Notes under the pieces: model-generated
What the model was told of the DNA's origin: nothing
What the model saw: only the letters and a program-made list of their open reading frames with translations
Databases searched by the model: none
Program-made: the position numbers and the translations under genes
Source: Winogradskyella sp.
Lineage (GTDB): Bacteria > Bacteroidota > Bacteroidia > Flavobacteriales > Flavobacteriaceae
Direction of reading: 5' to 3'
Assembly: GCA_013002225.1 (NCBI GenBank)
Contig: JABDKL010000115.1
Coordinates: forward strand, 31,474 to 95,473
Length of the DNA stretch: 64,000 nt
In this document: positions 18,435-27,875 of the stretch, piece after piece
How the letters are laid out: every line of letters begins with the position of its first letter
Position numbering within the stretch: the first letter of the stretch is position 1

Positions 18435-19790
18435 TTGAGTTTATTCAAACACGGAAGATATTCAGGGTATTTAAGACCTATTTCATATTTAATTGATCTA
18501 AGTATTATTAATAGCGTTGCTATTTTTTATCTTATTAAGCCTGAAGATGTTTTTATTTTTATAGCCTATATATCAGTAGGTTGGGTTTTACTTGCCATTT
18601 ATTCTAAATTTTATGAGGTTTATAGGTATACGCGACCTGTTAACATCCTTACATTAATATTTAGACAATTGGGTTTATTTACCCTGTTCGTTTTTGCGTT
18701 TTCTGGTTTATACCATGAACTAAATATTTATCCCAGGCCAATAGTAAAATATACCTTTTTCTGTTTTTTATTAATTACAATTATAAAATTTGCAATCTAT
18801 TATTTACTTCAAAAGTACCGTGTATCATTTGGCGGTAATTATAGATCAACAGTTATTCTGGGCTTAAATAAAAAAACAATTGCTTTAGAAAAGTTTTTTA
18901 AACATAACCCGGAATATGGTTATTCTCATAAAAGGACATTCAATCCTAAAATAGATAATTTTAATCTGGAAGAAGTATATCAATACATTTTAAACGAGCC
19001 TATAGATGAAATTTACTGTTCTATTACAGAGCATTCTAATAGCCAAATTGCAGATATTGTAGACTTTGCTGATAACAACCTTAAAATCTTAAAATTTATA
19101 CCAGATAGTAAAGAAATCTATTCAAAAAAACTGCGCTACGAGTATTACGATTATATACCTGTCTTAACCTTAAGAAATATACCCTTAGAGGACTCGGTTA
19201 ACACATTTATCAAAAGAGGATTTGATATTGTTTTTTCGAGTATAGTTATAATTTTCATCTTGTCTTGGCTCACACCAATTATCGCATTATTCATAAAATT
19301 AGAATCCAAAGGCCCTGTATTTTTTAAACAGTCACGTAATGGTTTTAATTTCAAGGAATTTGATTGTTATAAATTTCGATCGATGACTCCAAATAAGGAT
19401 GCTCACCTCTATCAGGCAACTAGAGGCGATCAGCGTGTTACAAAGATTGGTAAGATTATAAGAAAAACTAGTATTGACGAATTGCCACAATTTTTTAATG
19501 TGCTCTTTGGAGATATGTCTGTTGTAGGTCCGCGACCACATATGGTGAGTCATACAAACATGTACGCTAAAAAAATCGATAAATTTATGGTACGACATTT
19601 TGTAAAGCCTGGTATAACGGGTTTAGCACAAACGAGTGGTTATAGAGGTGAGGTAGAAACAGATAAGGATATTATAGGGCGTGTTAGATACGATATATTT
19701 TATATTGAGAATTGGTCATTATTATTAGATTTGAAGATAATATTTCAAACCTTTATGAATGCCGTTAAAGGTGATGAAAAGGCCTATTAA
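18435..19790 (+). CDS. Undecaprenyl-phosphate sugar-1-phosphate transferase (WcaJ/WbaP type)
   Basis: This enzyme starts the glycan by moving a sugar-1-phosphate from a UDP-sugar to undecaprenyl phosphate. About five N-terminal membrane segments (residues 10-130) and a soluble middle domain precede the bacterial sugar transferase domain in roughly the last 190 residues. Hallmark motifs are PVFFKQSRNG, CYKFRSM, KTSIDELPQFFNVLFGDMS, VVGPRPHM and KPGITGLAQTSGYRGE. The 451-residue length is usual. The start is TTG; no in-frame ATG lies near. It sits 8 nt before the GT2 gene. Confidence 0.93.
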   Translation: MSLFKHGRYSGYLRPISYLIDLSIINSVAIFYLIKPEDVFIFIAYISVGWVLLAIYSKFYEVYRYTRPVNILTLIFRQLGLFTLFVFAFSGLYHELNIYPRPIVKYTFFCFLLITIIKFAIYYLLQKYRVSFGGNYRSTVILGLNKKTIALEKFFKHNPEYGYSHKRTFNPKIDNFNLEEVYQYILNEPIDEIYCSITEHSNSQIADIVDFADNNLKILKFIPDSKEIYSKKLRYEYYDYIPVLTLRNIPLEDSVNTFIKRGFDIVFSSIVIIFILSWLTPIIALFIKLESKGPVFFKQSRNGFNFKEFDCYKFRSMTPNKDAHLYQATRGDQRVTKIGKIIRKTSIDELPQFFNVLFGDMSVVGPRPHMVSHTNMYAKKIDKFMVRHFVKPGITGLAQTSGYRGEVETDKDIIGRVRYDIFYIENWSLLLDLKIIFQTFMNAVKGDEKAY

Positions 19791-19798
19791 TTTTTAGC

Positions 19799-20572
19799 AT
19801 GAACCCATTAGTATCAATCATAACGCCAATGTTTAATAATGACAAGGTTATTGAGGAGACTATTGCAAGTGTTATTAATCAAACGTACAGTAATTACGAA
19901 CTTCTACTAATTGACGATTCGTCGTCAGACTTAACCCTACAAAAAGTGTTGCCATTTGTAAGGTCTAATGATAGAATTCAGGTATTTCAACACACTGATA
20001 ATAAAGGGGCAGCAGAAGCACGGAATTTAGGAACAAAAATGGCAAAAGGAAAGTACATTGCTTTTTTAGATGCCGATGATTTGTGGGTAGAAAATAAATT
20101 AGAGCTTCAGGTCAATATATTAGAAGCTGGTGTATGTGATGTTTGTTTCGGAAGCTATGGTTTGATAGATGGTAATAGCCAGCCATTAAATAAAGAAGTT
20201 GTAGCGCTAGATTCCCTCTCATATGATAAATTAATTAAAGCCAACTATATTGGTAATTTAACCGGGATTTATAATTGTGAAACTTTGGGTAAGATATACA
20301 CTAAAGATTTGAAAAAACGCCAAGACTGGTTATTGTGGATTACTGCTCTTAAAAGAAGTAAAACGTCTGCAATTGGGATTAAAAAGATAATAGCTTTTTA
20401 TCGGATTTCAGACGGATCATTATCGTCAAACAAATTCAATTTAATAATGCATAATTATAATTTGTACAGAGTAGGATTAGGATTTACATTTTTTAAATCG
20501 ATATACCACTTAATTGTTTTTTTCTTTGAGCATCTTATTGTTAAACGAAGTTTAGTAAAAACTACAAACTAG
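19799..20572 (+). CDS. Glycosyltransferase family 2
   Basis: A 257-residue GT-A inverting transferase. It has PLVSIITPMFNN at the N terminus, LLIDDSSSD for nucleotide binding and FLDADDLW as the DXD-like metal site. A hydrophobic stretch near the C terminus (FFKSIYHLIVFFFEHLIV) may attach it to the membrane. It follows the initiating transferase by 8 nt, so it may add the second sugar. Its 3' end overlaps the convergent CapK gene by 11 nt. Confidence 0.9.
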   Translation: MNPLVSIITPMFNNDKVIEETIASVINQTYSNYELLLIDDSSSDLTLQKVLPFVRSNDRIQVFQHTDNKGAAEARNLGTKMAKGKYIAFLDADDLWVENKLELQVNILEAGVCDVCFGSYGLIDGNSQPLNKEVVALDSLSYDKLIKANYIGNLTGIYNCETLGKIYTKDLKKRQDWLLWITALKRSKTSAIGIKKIIAFYRISDGSLSSNKFNLIMHNYNLYRVGLGFTFFKSIYHLIVFFFEHLIVKRSLVKTTN

Positions 20573-21869
20573 ATATAAATTGTTTTAATTTCCCTGCTTT
20601 TGTTCGATGTAATCTATCTACCCTTTTAAAATGTACGTGTATACCTGGTTCTAAATAATTTTCCATTTCTTTAGTAATTAGATTCATTTTTGTTAATGAT
20701 AATACTTCTCGACTTAAATAACGGATTTCAAATTGATCTAAAGTTAATTGTTCAATTATAAACTCAGAAACATTGCCATCATTTTCAATCACACTTTTAG
20801 TAATATAATAAAAAGTGAGGCCAGCAGCTTTTTTACCACTCGGTAAAACTGCAATATCATTAGTTCTGCCAGTAAGTGTTTTTAAAATGGGTTTTTTTAT
20901 ACTACTTGTTTCTGCTAATGTGCCTATATCTCCTATTTCATACCTTATAAAAGGATGGGCTTTATTAAATAATGAGGTAATCACAATTCGTCCTTCATGT
21001 CCATAGGGCAATACCTTATCATTTTTGTCTAATATTTCAACATATAAGGTTTCACTATTCACTTGCCATTGATTAGCTGTGTTTTCAAAGGCAATTAAAT
21101 CTAATTCTGACGCACCATATTCATTAATAACAGTGACTCCAAATTGAGTTTCCATTAACTTCTTATCTTCTTTAAAGAGCATTTCCGAAGTAACAATACA
21201 TACCTTGAGTGATGGACAAATTGTTGTTAATTTAATATCTTTTTCTCTCAGGTATTTTGCGAATTGTACGATAGGACTTGTATAGCCATTTATAAACTCA
21301 AATGGTGTAGTTTTAAATTTCGATAATGTTTTATCAAAAGCAGTTTCACTTAGGTCAAAAACAGAAAATCTATATCGCCTGCTAAACCAATCTTTTAAAC
21401 GTTCTTTGTAATAACCTTTTTTATCTAATGGAATCCCATAAAAACGGGCCTGAAGTGAAGTGTTAAAATCTACATTATACCAGGAAAAGCGATTCATAAT
21501 TTCTGCCCACGTCATTGCATGGCACCATTTGTCTTTTGCAAAAATAAATGGATGCCCAGAGCTACCTGACGTTTTATTGATATAACTATTCTTTACTGTA
21601 AACCCCTTCGAAAGTCTATTTTCTATAGGTTGTTGCAAATCCAATTTTGTCATTACAGGAACGGAATTCCAATCATCTACAGAAACCGTCTTAGCAAAAG
21701 ATTTATAAAAGGGGTTCTGATTTAAATGGAACGATAAAATACCCCTTTTTTGATTTTCAACATAACCTGTGAAATCCTCATTGTATTTATTCTGAATTTT
21801 GGCCAACTCGCGCTTCGCTTCATCTATTTTAAAGCCATTTATTTTCAGAGAAAAATCAAATACCCGCAA
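20562..21869 (-). CDS. CapK-like phenylacetate-CoA ligase family protein
   Basis: A 435-residue member of the adenylate-forming family containing PaaK and CapK. It has INKTSGSSGHPFIF (AMP-binding P-loop), a VINEYGASE motif (adenine binding) and GRIVITSLFNKAHPFIRYEIGDIG. CapK-type members occur in capsule loci and are thought to activate an acid for attachment to the polymer; the substrate is unknown. It is on the opposite strand from the rest of the cluster, converging on the GT2 gene, and marks the boundary with purD. Confidence 0.85.
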   Translation of the reverse strand: MRVFDFSLKINGFKIDEAKRELAKIQNKYNEDFTGYVENQKRGILSFHLNQNPFYKSFAKTVSVDDWNSVPVMTKLDLQQPIENRLSKGFTVKNSYINKTSGSSGHPFIFAKDKWCHAMTWAEIMNRFSWYNVDFNTSLQARFYGIPLDKKGYYKERLKDWFSRRYRFSVFDLSETAFDKTLSKFKTTPFEFINGYTSPIVQFAKYLREKDIKLTTICPSLKVCIVTSEMLFKEDKKLMETQFGVTVINEYGASELDLIAFENTANQWQVNSETLYVEILDKNDKVLPYGHEGRIVITSLFNKAHPFIRYEIGDIGTLAETSSIKKPILKTLTGRTNDIAVLPSGKKAAGLTFYYITKSVIENDGNVSEFIIEQLTLDQFEIRYLSREVLSLTKMNLITKEMENYLEPGIHVHFKRVDRLHRTKAGKLKQFISSL

Positions 21870-21903
21870 GTTAAATTATGTGTTTAAGGTTTCTGTAAAA
21901 TAA

Positions 21904-21935
21904 TTGTTTTTTATTCTCAAAACCAATTATTTTTG
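21904..21935 (+). promoter_or_regulatory. Probable purD promoter
   Basis: TATTTTTG (21928-21935) matches TAnnTTTG and sits 17 nt before the purD ATG at 21953. A TTG at 21904-21906 is 21 nt upstream of it, close to the usual 19. The element lies in the 83-nt intergenic stretch between the divergent capK-like gene and purD. Confidence 0.6.
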
Positions 21936-21952
21936 AGCAAACAAAATTTAAT

Positions 21953-23224
21953 ATGAATATTTTAGTACTTGGGTCTGGAGGTAGAGAGCATACATTTGCA
22001 TGGAAAATAGCTCAGAGTCCTTCTTGCAAAAACCTTTATGTTGCACCTGGTAACTCAGGTACTGACGACGTTGCCACTAATATAAATATTAGTGTTACAG
22101 ACTTCGAAGCCATTAAGGATGTGGTGCTTAAAAACGCTATTGATTTAGTCGTAGTGGGTCCTGAAGATCCATTGGTTCAGGGTATTCATGATTTCTTCTT
22201 GGAGGATATGCTCCTTAAAGATGTTGCTGTTATTGGCCCACAAAAAGCGGCAGCTCAGTTAGAAGGCAGTAAAGAATTTGCAAAAGAATTTATGACACGT
22301 CATAATATCCCAACAGCGGGATATAAAAGTTTTACCAAAGATAATGTTGATGAGGGTTATGATTTTTTAGATTCATTAAATGCACCTTATGTATTAAAAG
22401 CTGATGGTCTCGCGGCAGGCAAAGGGGTCCTGATACTAAACGATTTAGAGGAAGCCAAGACCGAACTTAAGAATATGCTGGTGAACGAAAAATTTGGTGC
22501 TGCAAGTACGAGAGTAGTAATTGAAGAATTTTTAGATGGCATAGAATTAAGCTGTTTTGTTGTAACTGATGGTAAGGACTACAAAATTTTACCAACTGCA
22601 AAAGACTATAAACGTATTGGAGAAGGAGATACCGGATTAAATACAGGAGGCATGGGTGCGGTATCACCAGTTCCATTTGCAAGTGAAAGATTTTTAGACA
22701 GAATTGAAAATGAAATTGTAAAACCTACGGTAGAAGGTCTAAAAAAAGATAACCTACCTTATATTGGTTTTATATTTATCGGTTTAATTAAAGTTGGTGA
22801 TGACCCTAAAGTAATTGAGTATAATGTAAGAATGGGTGATCCAGAAACGGAGGTTGTATTACCAAGATTGAAAACTGACCTGGTTACAATTTTCAAAGCA
22901 ATGGCCAACCAAACATTAAATAACGTAATAATAAATGTAGACGAACGTGCAGCGACAACAATTATGTTGGTGTCTGGCGGTTATCCGGAAGCCTATGCCA
23001 AAGGTAAAGAGATAAGTGGGTTGAGTCATGTAAAAGACTCCATAGTATTTCATGCAGGTGCACAAAATAATGAAGGAAGAACAGTGACCTCTGGAGGTAG
23101 AGTACTCGCAATTACATCTTTTGGAGAAACGTACCAAGAAGCCATAAAAAAATCTTATCAAAGTATAGAAAAACTATCTTTTGATAAGATGTATTATCGC
23201 AGGGATATTGGTTTCGACCTATAA
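21953..23224 (+). CDS. purD: Phosphoribosylamine--glycine ligase
   Basis: GARS joins glycine to phosphoribosylamine in purine synthesis. The 423-residue protein starts MNILVLGSGGREHTFAWK, the family N terminus, and has LKADGLAAGKGV, VIEEFLDGIELSCF and the metal-binding VIEYNVRMGDPE of its ATP-grasp fold. Length is normal. It converges on the small DUF6341 gene with a 6-nt overlap. Confidence 0.98.
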   Translation: MNILVLGSGGREHTFAWKIAQSPSCKNLYVAPGNSGTDDVATNINISVTDFEAIKDVVLKNAIDLVVVGPEDPLVQGIHDFFLEDMLLKDVAVIGPQKAAAQLEGSKEFAKEFMTRHNIPTAGYKSFTKDNVDEGYDFLDSLNAPYVLKADGLAAGKGVLILNDLEEAKTELKNMLVNEKFGAASTRVVIEEFLDGIELSCFVVTDGKDYKILPTAKDYKRIGEGDTGLNTGGMGAVSPVPFASERFLDRIENEIVKPTVEGLKKDNLPYIGFIFIGLIKVGDDPKVIEYNVRMGDPETEVVLPRLKTDLVTIFKAMANQTLNNVIINVDERAATTIMLVSGGYPEAYAKGKEISGLSHVKDSIVFHAGAQNNEGRTVTSGGRVLAITSFGETYQEAIKKSYQSIEKLSFDKMYYRRDIGFDL

Positions 23225-23446
23225 ATACGAGTGCGCTGTGACGCTTTTGTCTTCTTCGTTATTGTCGTTATATTTTTTTAGTTGAAGCATCCAATATGTA
23301 AATGCCACAAACCCTATAATGGTGAAAATCCAGGACATTATATTAGCAGCAGTCCAACTTTCTAATTCTAAGGCTCTCAATGCATCAAAAGGTGCAAATA
23401 AACCATCTACAAATAAATCTTGTATTCCGTAAAAGAAATCCTTCAT
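23219..23446 (-). CDS. Small membrane protein, DUF6341-like
   Basis: A 75-residue protein with one clear membrane segment (IMSWIFTIIGFVAFTYWMLQL, residues about 37-57) and a conserved amphipathic N terminus MKDFFYGIQDLFVDGLF. It matches the small conserved protein found next to purD and upp in Flavobacteriaceae, which I remember as DUF6341; its function is unknown. The gene is real despite its size: it has a well-spaced promoter at 23467-23496 and a protein-like composition. Confidence 0.8.
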   Translation of the reverse strand: MKDFFYGIQDLFVDGLFAPFDALRALELESWTAANIMSWIFTIIGFVAFTYWMLQLKKYNDNNEEDKSVTAHSYL

Positions 23447-23466
23447 AACTTTTTAAATTTACAGAA

Positions 23467-23496
23467 CAAAAATACAAAAAGAGTTAATGATTACAA
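23467..23496 (-). promoter_or_regulatory. Promoter of the DUF6341 gene
   Basis: On the minus strand TTG (23496-23494) is followed after exactly 19 nt by TATTTTTG (23474-23467), the ideal Bacteroidota arrangement. The ATG is 20 nt further on. The element overlaps the first codons of the divergent DUF6427 gene at 23487, so the two transcripts may interfere. Confidence 0.75.
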
Positions 23497-24404
23497 GCAT
23501 TTTTAGTAAATCTAAACCCATCAACATTATATTAGTTGTTGTTTTTCTTGTTTTACTATTTATTCTATCTGGTTATACCACGGTTTTTAATAATCTAGAC
23601 GCCATTGCAGGAGGAGCTGCTAAACTTTTTATTACATTATTCTCTGTCTTTTTACTAGACTTTATTATTTCTAAAAACAGTTTGACCAAAAGAAACAGTT
23701 ATGCTATTATGACCTTTGGCTTACTCTTTGGGCTGTTTCCAAATGCTTTAAAGTACTCAGACTTATTGCTGTCTAACCTATTTATCTTATTTGCCCTTAG
23801 AAGAATTATTAGCCTACATACGAGAGTAAGTCTTAAAAAGAAATTCTTTGATGCTGCATTCTGGATTGCAATGGCAACTCTTTTTTATTTTTGGGCCATC
23901 TTGTTTTTTGCCATTCTTATAGTGGCATTAATTTATCATTCTCAAAATGATATTAAAAATACAATTATACCTTTTACCGGAATTGCAGCAGTCGCTATTC
24001 TTTTATTTTCCTACAATATTATTTTCTACGACCAATATTTAAGAGCAACTAATTTTGATCTGAGTGCAAGTTTAGACTACACGCCTTATAATAGTGCAGA
24101 AAGCATAATAAAGCTTACCGCACTATTTGTAGCCTTTATATGGATTATAGTATATTATTTCAGAACTCTTGGTGATAAAAATAAAAAGTTAAGACCCTCC
24201 TATTTTTTAATTGCCTGGTCCGCTGTCATTGCCATTTTAATTGCGATTATTGCACCAATAAAAAACGGAAGTGAATACTTATTCTTGTTTGCGCCGTTTT
24301 CAGTAATTATGGCTAATTATATCGAAATAATTACAGAACGTTGGTTCAAGGAAATATTCGTTGCTATGTTTATAATAATACCAATTGTAAGTTTATTGCT
24401 GTAA
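23487..24404 (+). CDS. Multi-pass membrane protein, DUF6427-like
   Basis: A 305-residue hydrophobic protein with about eight membrane segments and the N terminus MITSIFSKSKPINIILVVVF that is conserved in flavobacteria, remembered as DUF6427. Function is unknown; topology resembles membrane glycosyltransferase-associated or regulatory proteins, but no catalytic motif is visible. It is divergent from the DUF6341 gene (40 nt apart) and overlaps the convergent upp gene by 12 nt. Confidence 0.8.
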   Translation: MITSIFSKSKPINIILVVVFLVLLFILSGYTTVFNNLDAIAGGAAKLFITLFSVFLLDFIISKNSLTKRNSYAIMTFGLLFGLFPNALKYSDLLLSNLFILFALRRIISLHTRVSLKKKFFDAAFWIAMATLFYFWAILFFAILIVALIYHSQNDIKNTIIPFTGIAAVAILLFSYNIIFYDQYLRATNFDLSASLDYTPYNSAESIIKLTALFVAFIWIIVYYFRTLGDKNKKLRPSYFLIAWSAVIAILIAIIAPIKNGSEYLFLFAPFSVIMANYIEIITERWFKEIFVAMFIIIPIVSLLL

Positions 24405-25052
24405 CTTAATACCAAATGCTAAATCGCCAGCATCACCCAGTCCAGGGATAATATAACCCTTATTATTTAATACTTTATCTACAGAGGCAATCCACAAATG
24501 GGTTTTACTATTAAAATTCTGAGCGACGTAATCAATACCATCTTGTGCTCCTATTACACTTACAAGATGAATTTCTTTTGGAGTTCCAAAAGGCTTTAAG
24601 GCCTCAAATGTAGCAACCATAGATTGACCTGTTGCTAACATAGGATCCGCAAGTATTAAAGTCTTATCTTCTAAGCTTGGACAGGCTAAATATTCTACAA
24701 CGATTTCAAAACTTGCTGGATTTTGTTTATGTTGTCTGTATGCAGAAATAAATGCATTTTCAGCGGCATCAAAATAATTTAATAAGCCGTTGTGCAAGGG
24801 AACACCAGCTCTTAAGATTGAGCATAACACTACGTCACTTTTTGGCAGTAGGGTTTCAGATTTACCTAAGGGAGTCGTTGTACTATGATTCATAAAATCT
24901 AAGGTTTTACTCAATTCATACCCCAAAATTTCACCTATTCGTTCAATGTTTCTTCTAAAGCGCATACTATCTTTTTGAATGTCCTTATCTCTTATTTCAG
25001 AAATAAATGTATTGAGTATCGATGGTGTTTCAGACAGGTTATGAATTTGCAT
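24393..25052 (-). CDS. upp: Uracil phosphoribosyltransferase
   Basis: Upp salvages uracil with PRPP to give UMP. The 219-residue protein has LCSILRAGVPLHNGLL and the PRPP loop LILADPMLATGQSM; the C terminus shows GLGDAGDLAFG, the uracil-binding segment of the family. It converges on the DUF6427 gene and is divergent from the DUF4254 gene, with 70 nt between the start codons. Confidence 0.95.
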   Translation of the reverse strand: MQIHNLSETPSILNTFISEIRDKDIQKDSMRFRRNIERIGEILGYELSKTLDFMNHSTTTPLGKSETLLPKSDVVLCSILRAGVPLHNGLLNYFDAAENAFISAYRQHKQNPASFEIVVEYLACPSLEDKTLILADPMLATGQSMVATFEALKPFGTPKEIHLVSVIGAQDGIDYVAQNFNSKTHLWIASVDKVLNNKGYIIPGLGDAGDLAFGIKLQQ

Positions 25053-25093
25053 AGAATGACTTTTAGTTAAGTGGCTAAGTTAATAATTCAGAC

Positions 25094-25101
25094 TATATTT
25101 G
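25094..25101 (+). promoter_or_regulatory. Probable -7 box of the DUF4254-GT9 unit
   Basis: TATATTTG fits TAnnTTTG and lies 21 nt before the ATG at 25123. It shows that a longer reading from a TTG at 25099, inside the box, is not the start. No TTG is found 19 nt upstream. Confidence 0.55.
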
Positions 25102-25122
25102 CATATTAAAATTAAAATCAAG

Positions 25123-25731
25123 ATGTTTTCAGATAAAGCAAATTCAATATTTCAAGACGCAATAAAGACTTACAAAATCTTAAATTCGGTAGATCAATCC
25201 TTTACTAATAAGTACAATAAGAACGAAGACTTGATCGCTCATTTATTATATAGAAAATGTTGGATTGACACTGTGCAATGGGCTTATGAGGATATTATTA
25301 GAGATCCAAATATAGATCCTGTGGCAGCATTAAAGTTAAAGCGAAAGATAGATGCTTCCAACCAAGACAGAACCGATACAGTAGAGTTTATAGATAGCTA
25401 CTTTCTGGAAAAATATAAAGACGTTGAGGTAAAACCAAATGCTAAGATTAATTCTGAAAGTCCTGCTTGGGCTATTGATCGCCTTTCTATTTTGGCTTTG
25501 AAAATATACCACATGCACCTCGAAACTATAAGAGAGGATGCTACAGAAATGCATAAGGCGGCTTGTATCGCAAAATTAAATGTTTTGTTAGAACAACGTA
25601 AAGACCTGAGCACTGCGATAGACGACCTTTTGAATGATATAGCTAACGGAGATAAGTACATGAAAGTTTACAAGCAAATGAAGATGTACAATGACGATGA
25701 GTTAAACCCGGTCTTAAGAGGACAAAAATAA
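25123..25731 (+). CDS. DUF4254 domain protein
   Basis: A 202-residue soluble, charged, helical protein starting MFSDKANSIFQDAIKTYK. It corresponds to the DUF4254 family, which is regularly found upstream of an ADP-heptose:LPS heptosyltransferase-like GT9, as here (40 nt apart). Function is unknown; the pairing points to a role in lipopolysaccharide core assembly. The start is fixed by the promoter box at 25094-25101. Confidence 0.8.
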   Translation: MFSDKANSIFQDAIKTYKILNSVDQSFTNKYNKNEDLIAHLLYRKCWIDTVQWAYEDIIRDPNIDPVAALKLKRKIDASNQDRTDTVEFIDSYFLEKYKDVEVKPNAKINSESPAWAIDRLSILALKIYHMHLETIREDATEMHKAACIAKLNVLLEQRKDLSTAIDDLLNDIANGDKYMKVYKQMKMYNDDELNPVLRGQK

Positions 25732-25771
25732 AAATATCTAAGAAGACGAAAGTGTCTTCAAAAATGTTGAG

Positions 25772-26788
25772 GTGCCAAAACCCAAACACATATTAGTTAT
25801 TAGGTTTTCCGCAATGGGCGACGTGGCTATGACAGTGCCAGTTTTAAGAGCGCTAACCACGCAAAATCCTGATTTAAGAATTACAGTAGTTACAAGAGCT
25901 TTCTTTGAGCCTTTTTTTGCGGATATTGATAATGTTGAGGTTTTTCCGGCAGATCTAAAAGGAAAACATAAAGGAGTTATCGGGCTTTTTAAACTGTCGA
26001 AGGAGCTTAGAGCATTAGGTTTTGATGCAGTTGCAGATTTACACAATGTGTTACGAAGTAAACTATTAAAACTGTTTTTTACAGGTAAAAGGGTTATTCA
26101 AATTGATAAAGGAAGGGCAGACAAAAACGCCTTGATTTCAGGCAAGCTATTTCAACAATTAAATACCACACATCAGCGCTATGCCGATGTGTTCGAAAAA
26201 CTTGGTTATCAGGTAAACTTATCTCAACCAAAATTTCCTCATAAAGCGGGGTTGACTTCAAAATTAAAAACTTTTATTTCTAATGCTGACAATAAAATTA
26301 TTGGCATTGCCCCATTTGCGGCACATAAAAGTAAAATGTACGCATTGGATAAAATGAAGGAGGTTATTTCTGAACTTTCAAAAGATTACAATGTCATTTT
26401 ATTCGGAGGCGGAACTAATGAGGTCCAAATCTTAAATCAATTTGAAACTACATATGACAATGTTAGTTCAGCCGCTGGAAAACTAAATTTAGAAGAAGAG
26501 CTCGACCTGATTTCTAATTTGGATATCATGTTATCTATGGATTCTGGTAATGCTCATTTGGCGGCCATGTTTGGAATAAAGGTGGTAACAATTTGGGGTG
26601 TGACACATCCTTATGCTGGATTTGCACCCTTCAATCAACCAGAGGAGTTTGCGCTAACTGCGAATAGAGAGCAATACCCTTTGATACCGACTTCGGTTTA
26701 CGGTAATCAATATCCTGAATCTTATGAAAATGCTGCTGGTAGTATTGCTATAGATGAGATCGTCACTAAAATTAAGTCAGTGATCTAA
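25772..26788 (+). CDS. Glycosyltransferase family 9 (heptosyltransferase-like)
   Basis: A 338-residue GT-B protein starting with GTG: MPKPKHILVIRFSAMGDVAMTVP, the typical GT9 N terminus. The donor half has IGIAPFAAHKSKMY, VILFGGGTNE and MLSMDSGNAHLAAMFGIKVVTIWGVTHP. Members transfer heptose or a similar sugar to LPS core. No in-frame ATG is available near the N terminus. It ends 6 nt before the convergent reductase gene. Confidence 0.88.
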   Translation: MPKPKHILVIRFSAMGDVAMTVPVLRALTTQNPDLRITVVTRAFFEPFFADIDNVEVFPADLKGKHKGVIGLFKLSKELRALGFDAVADLHNVLRSKLLKLFFTGKRVIQIDKGRADKNALISGKLFQQLNTTHQRYADVFEKLGYQVNLSQPKFPHKAGLTSKLKTFISNADNKIIGIAPFAAHKSKMYALDKMKEVISELSKDYNVILFGGGTNEVQILNQFETTYDNVSSAAGKLNLEEELDLISNLDIMLSMDSGNAHLAAMFGIKVVTIWGVTHPYAGFAPFNQPEEFALTANREQYPLIPTSVYGNQYPESYENAAGSIAIDEIVTKIKSVI

Positions 26789-26794
26789 TACCGA

Positions 26795-27853
26795 TTAAAC
26801 ATCATCATAATCCACGACGACATTAGCAGTCGTAGGATGGGCTTGACACGTTAATATTAAGCCTTCAGCAACCTCACTATCTGTTAATATATTGTTTTGA
26901 CGCATTTTAGCTTGTCCATCTGTTAATCTTGCGATGCAACTACTGCAAATACCACCTTGACAAGAATAAGGGGCGTCAATATTTTGATTGAGCGCTGCTT
27001 CCAAGATCGATTTATCTTGAGACATTTCAAATTCAAACTCCTCATCATCGACAAGAACTTTTATTTTTGAGTTTCCATCTGGTAAATCAGTATCAGCACT
27101 AGTTTCAGTTTCTACAGGTGCTGTGAATAACTCAAATAAGATGTCTTTTTCTCTAATACTATTTTCTATTAAAACATCTTTAACTGTATAAATCATTTGC
27201 TCTGGGCCGCATAAATAGAACTTGTCAATAGATACACCTTTATACTTATTTTTTACAATAAGATTTACCGTGCTTTTTTCTATCCGTCCAAATAAGGCGT
27301 CTTCCTCACGCGTTTGACTATATATAAAATGAACATGAAATCGGTTCTCATAGACCTTCTTAAGTTCTAATAGGTCTTCTATAAACATAGCGTCGGCTAA
27401 AGACTTGTTTCCATAAACTAAAATAAAATTACTAAAAGGCTCATTTTCCAAAAGGGTCTTTGCAATACTTAAAACTGGTGTTATACCACTTCCTGCAGCA
27501 AAGGCAGCAATTGTTCTGGTGTTAGCCGTATTGGCCTCAAAAGTAAATCTACCATTTGGTTCTGCTACATCAATCGTGTCACCTACGCTTAACATATCAT
27601 TGGCATATACCGAAAAAGTACCATCCTCAACAGCCTTTATGCCAACTGTTATCTCACCACTTTTTACAGATGAGCAAATAGAATAGTCTCTTCTCACCTC
27701 CTCTCCATCAATTTTAGTTTTAAGTGTAATATACTGGCCTGCTTTAAAGGTGAATTTCTCTTTTAAACTTTCAGGTATTGTAAAGGTTATAGCTACAGAA
27801 TGATCTGTAACCTGTTTAATAGACTCTACGCTAAGTGAATGAAATTGTGACAT
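26795..27853 (-). CDS. PaaE-like ferredoxin--NADP reductase with 2Fe-2S domain
   Basis: A 352-residue flavoprotein reductase. The FAD-binding barrel has RRDYSICSS, the NADP half GSGITPVLSIAKTLL and YLCGPEQMI, and the C-terminal plant-type ferredoxin domain has CX4CX2C in YSCQGGICSSC plus a last cysteine in LILTCQAHP. This is the PaaE/HmpX architecture, passing electrons from NADPH to a di-iron or similar partner. No phenylacetate genes are near, so a general redox partner is more likely. I start at the ATG at 27853, because the promoter box lies just upstream; an extended frame to 27937 is not credible. Confidence 0.9.
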   Translation of the reverse strand: MSQFHSLSVESIKQVTDHSVAITFTIPESLKEKFTFKAGQYITLKTKIDGEEVRRDYSICSSVKSGEITVGIKAVEDGTFSVYANDMLSVGDTIDVAEPNGRFTFEANTANTRTIAAFAAGSGITPVLSIAKTLLENEPFSNFILVYGNKSLADAMFIEDLLELKKVYENRFHVHFIYSQTREEDALFGRIEKSTVNLIVKNKYKGVSIDKFYLCGPEQMIYTVKDVLIENSIREKDILFELFTAPVETETSADTDLPDGNSKIKVLVDDEEFEFEMSQDKSILEAALNQNIDAPYSCQGGICSSCIARLTDGQAKMRQNNILTDSEVAEGLILTCQAHPTTANVVVDYDDV

Positions 27854-27867
27854 TAAAATTTTTTTTG

Positions 27868-27875
27868 CAAAAGTA
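27868..27875 (-). promoter_or_regulatory. Probable -7 box of the reductase gene
   Basis: Read on the minus strand, TACTTTTG matches TAnnTTTG 14 nt before the ATG at 27853. The expected TTG 19 nt upstream is absent. It confirms that the coding region starts at 27853. Confidence 0.55.
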
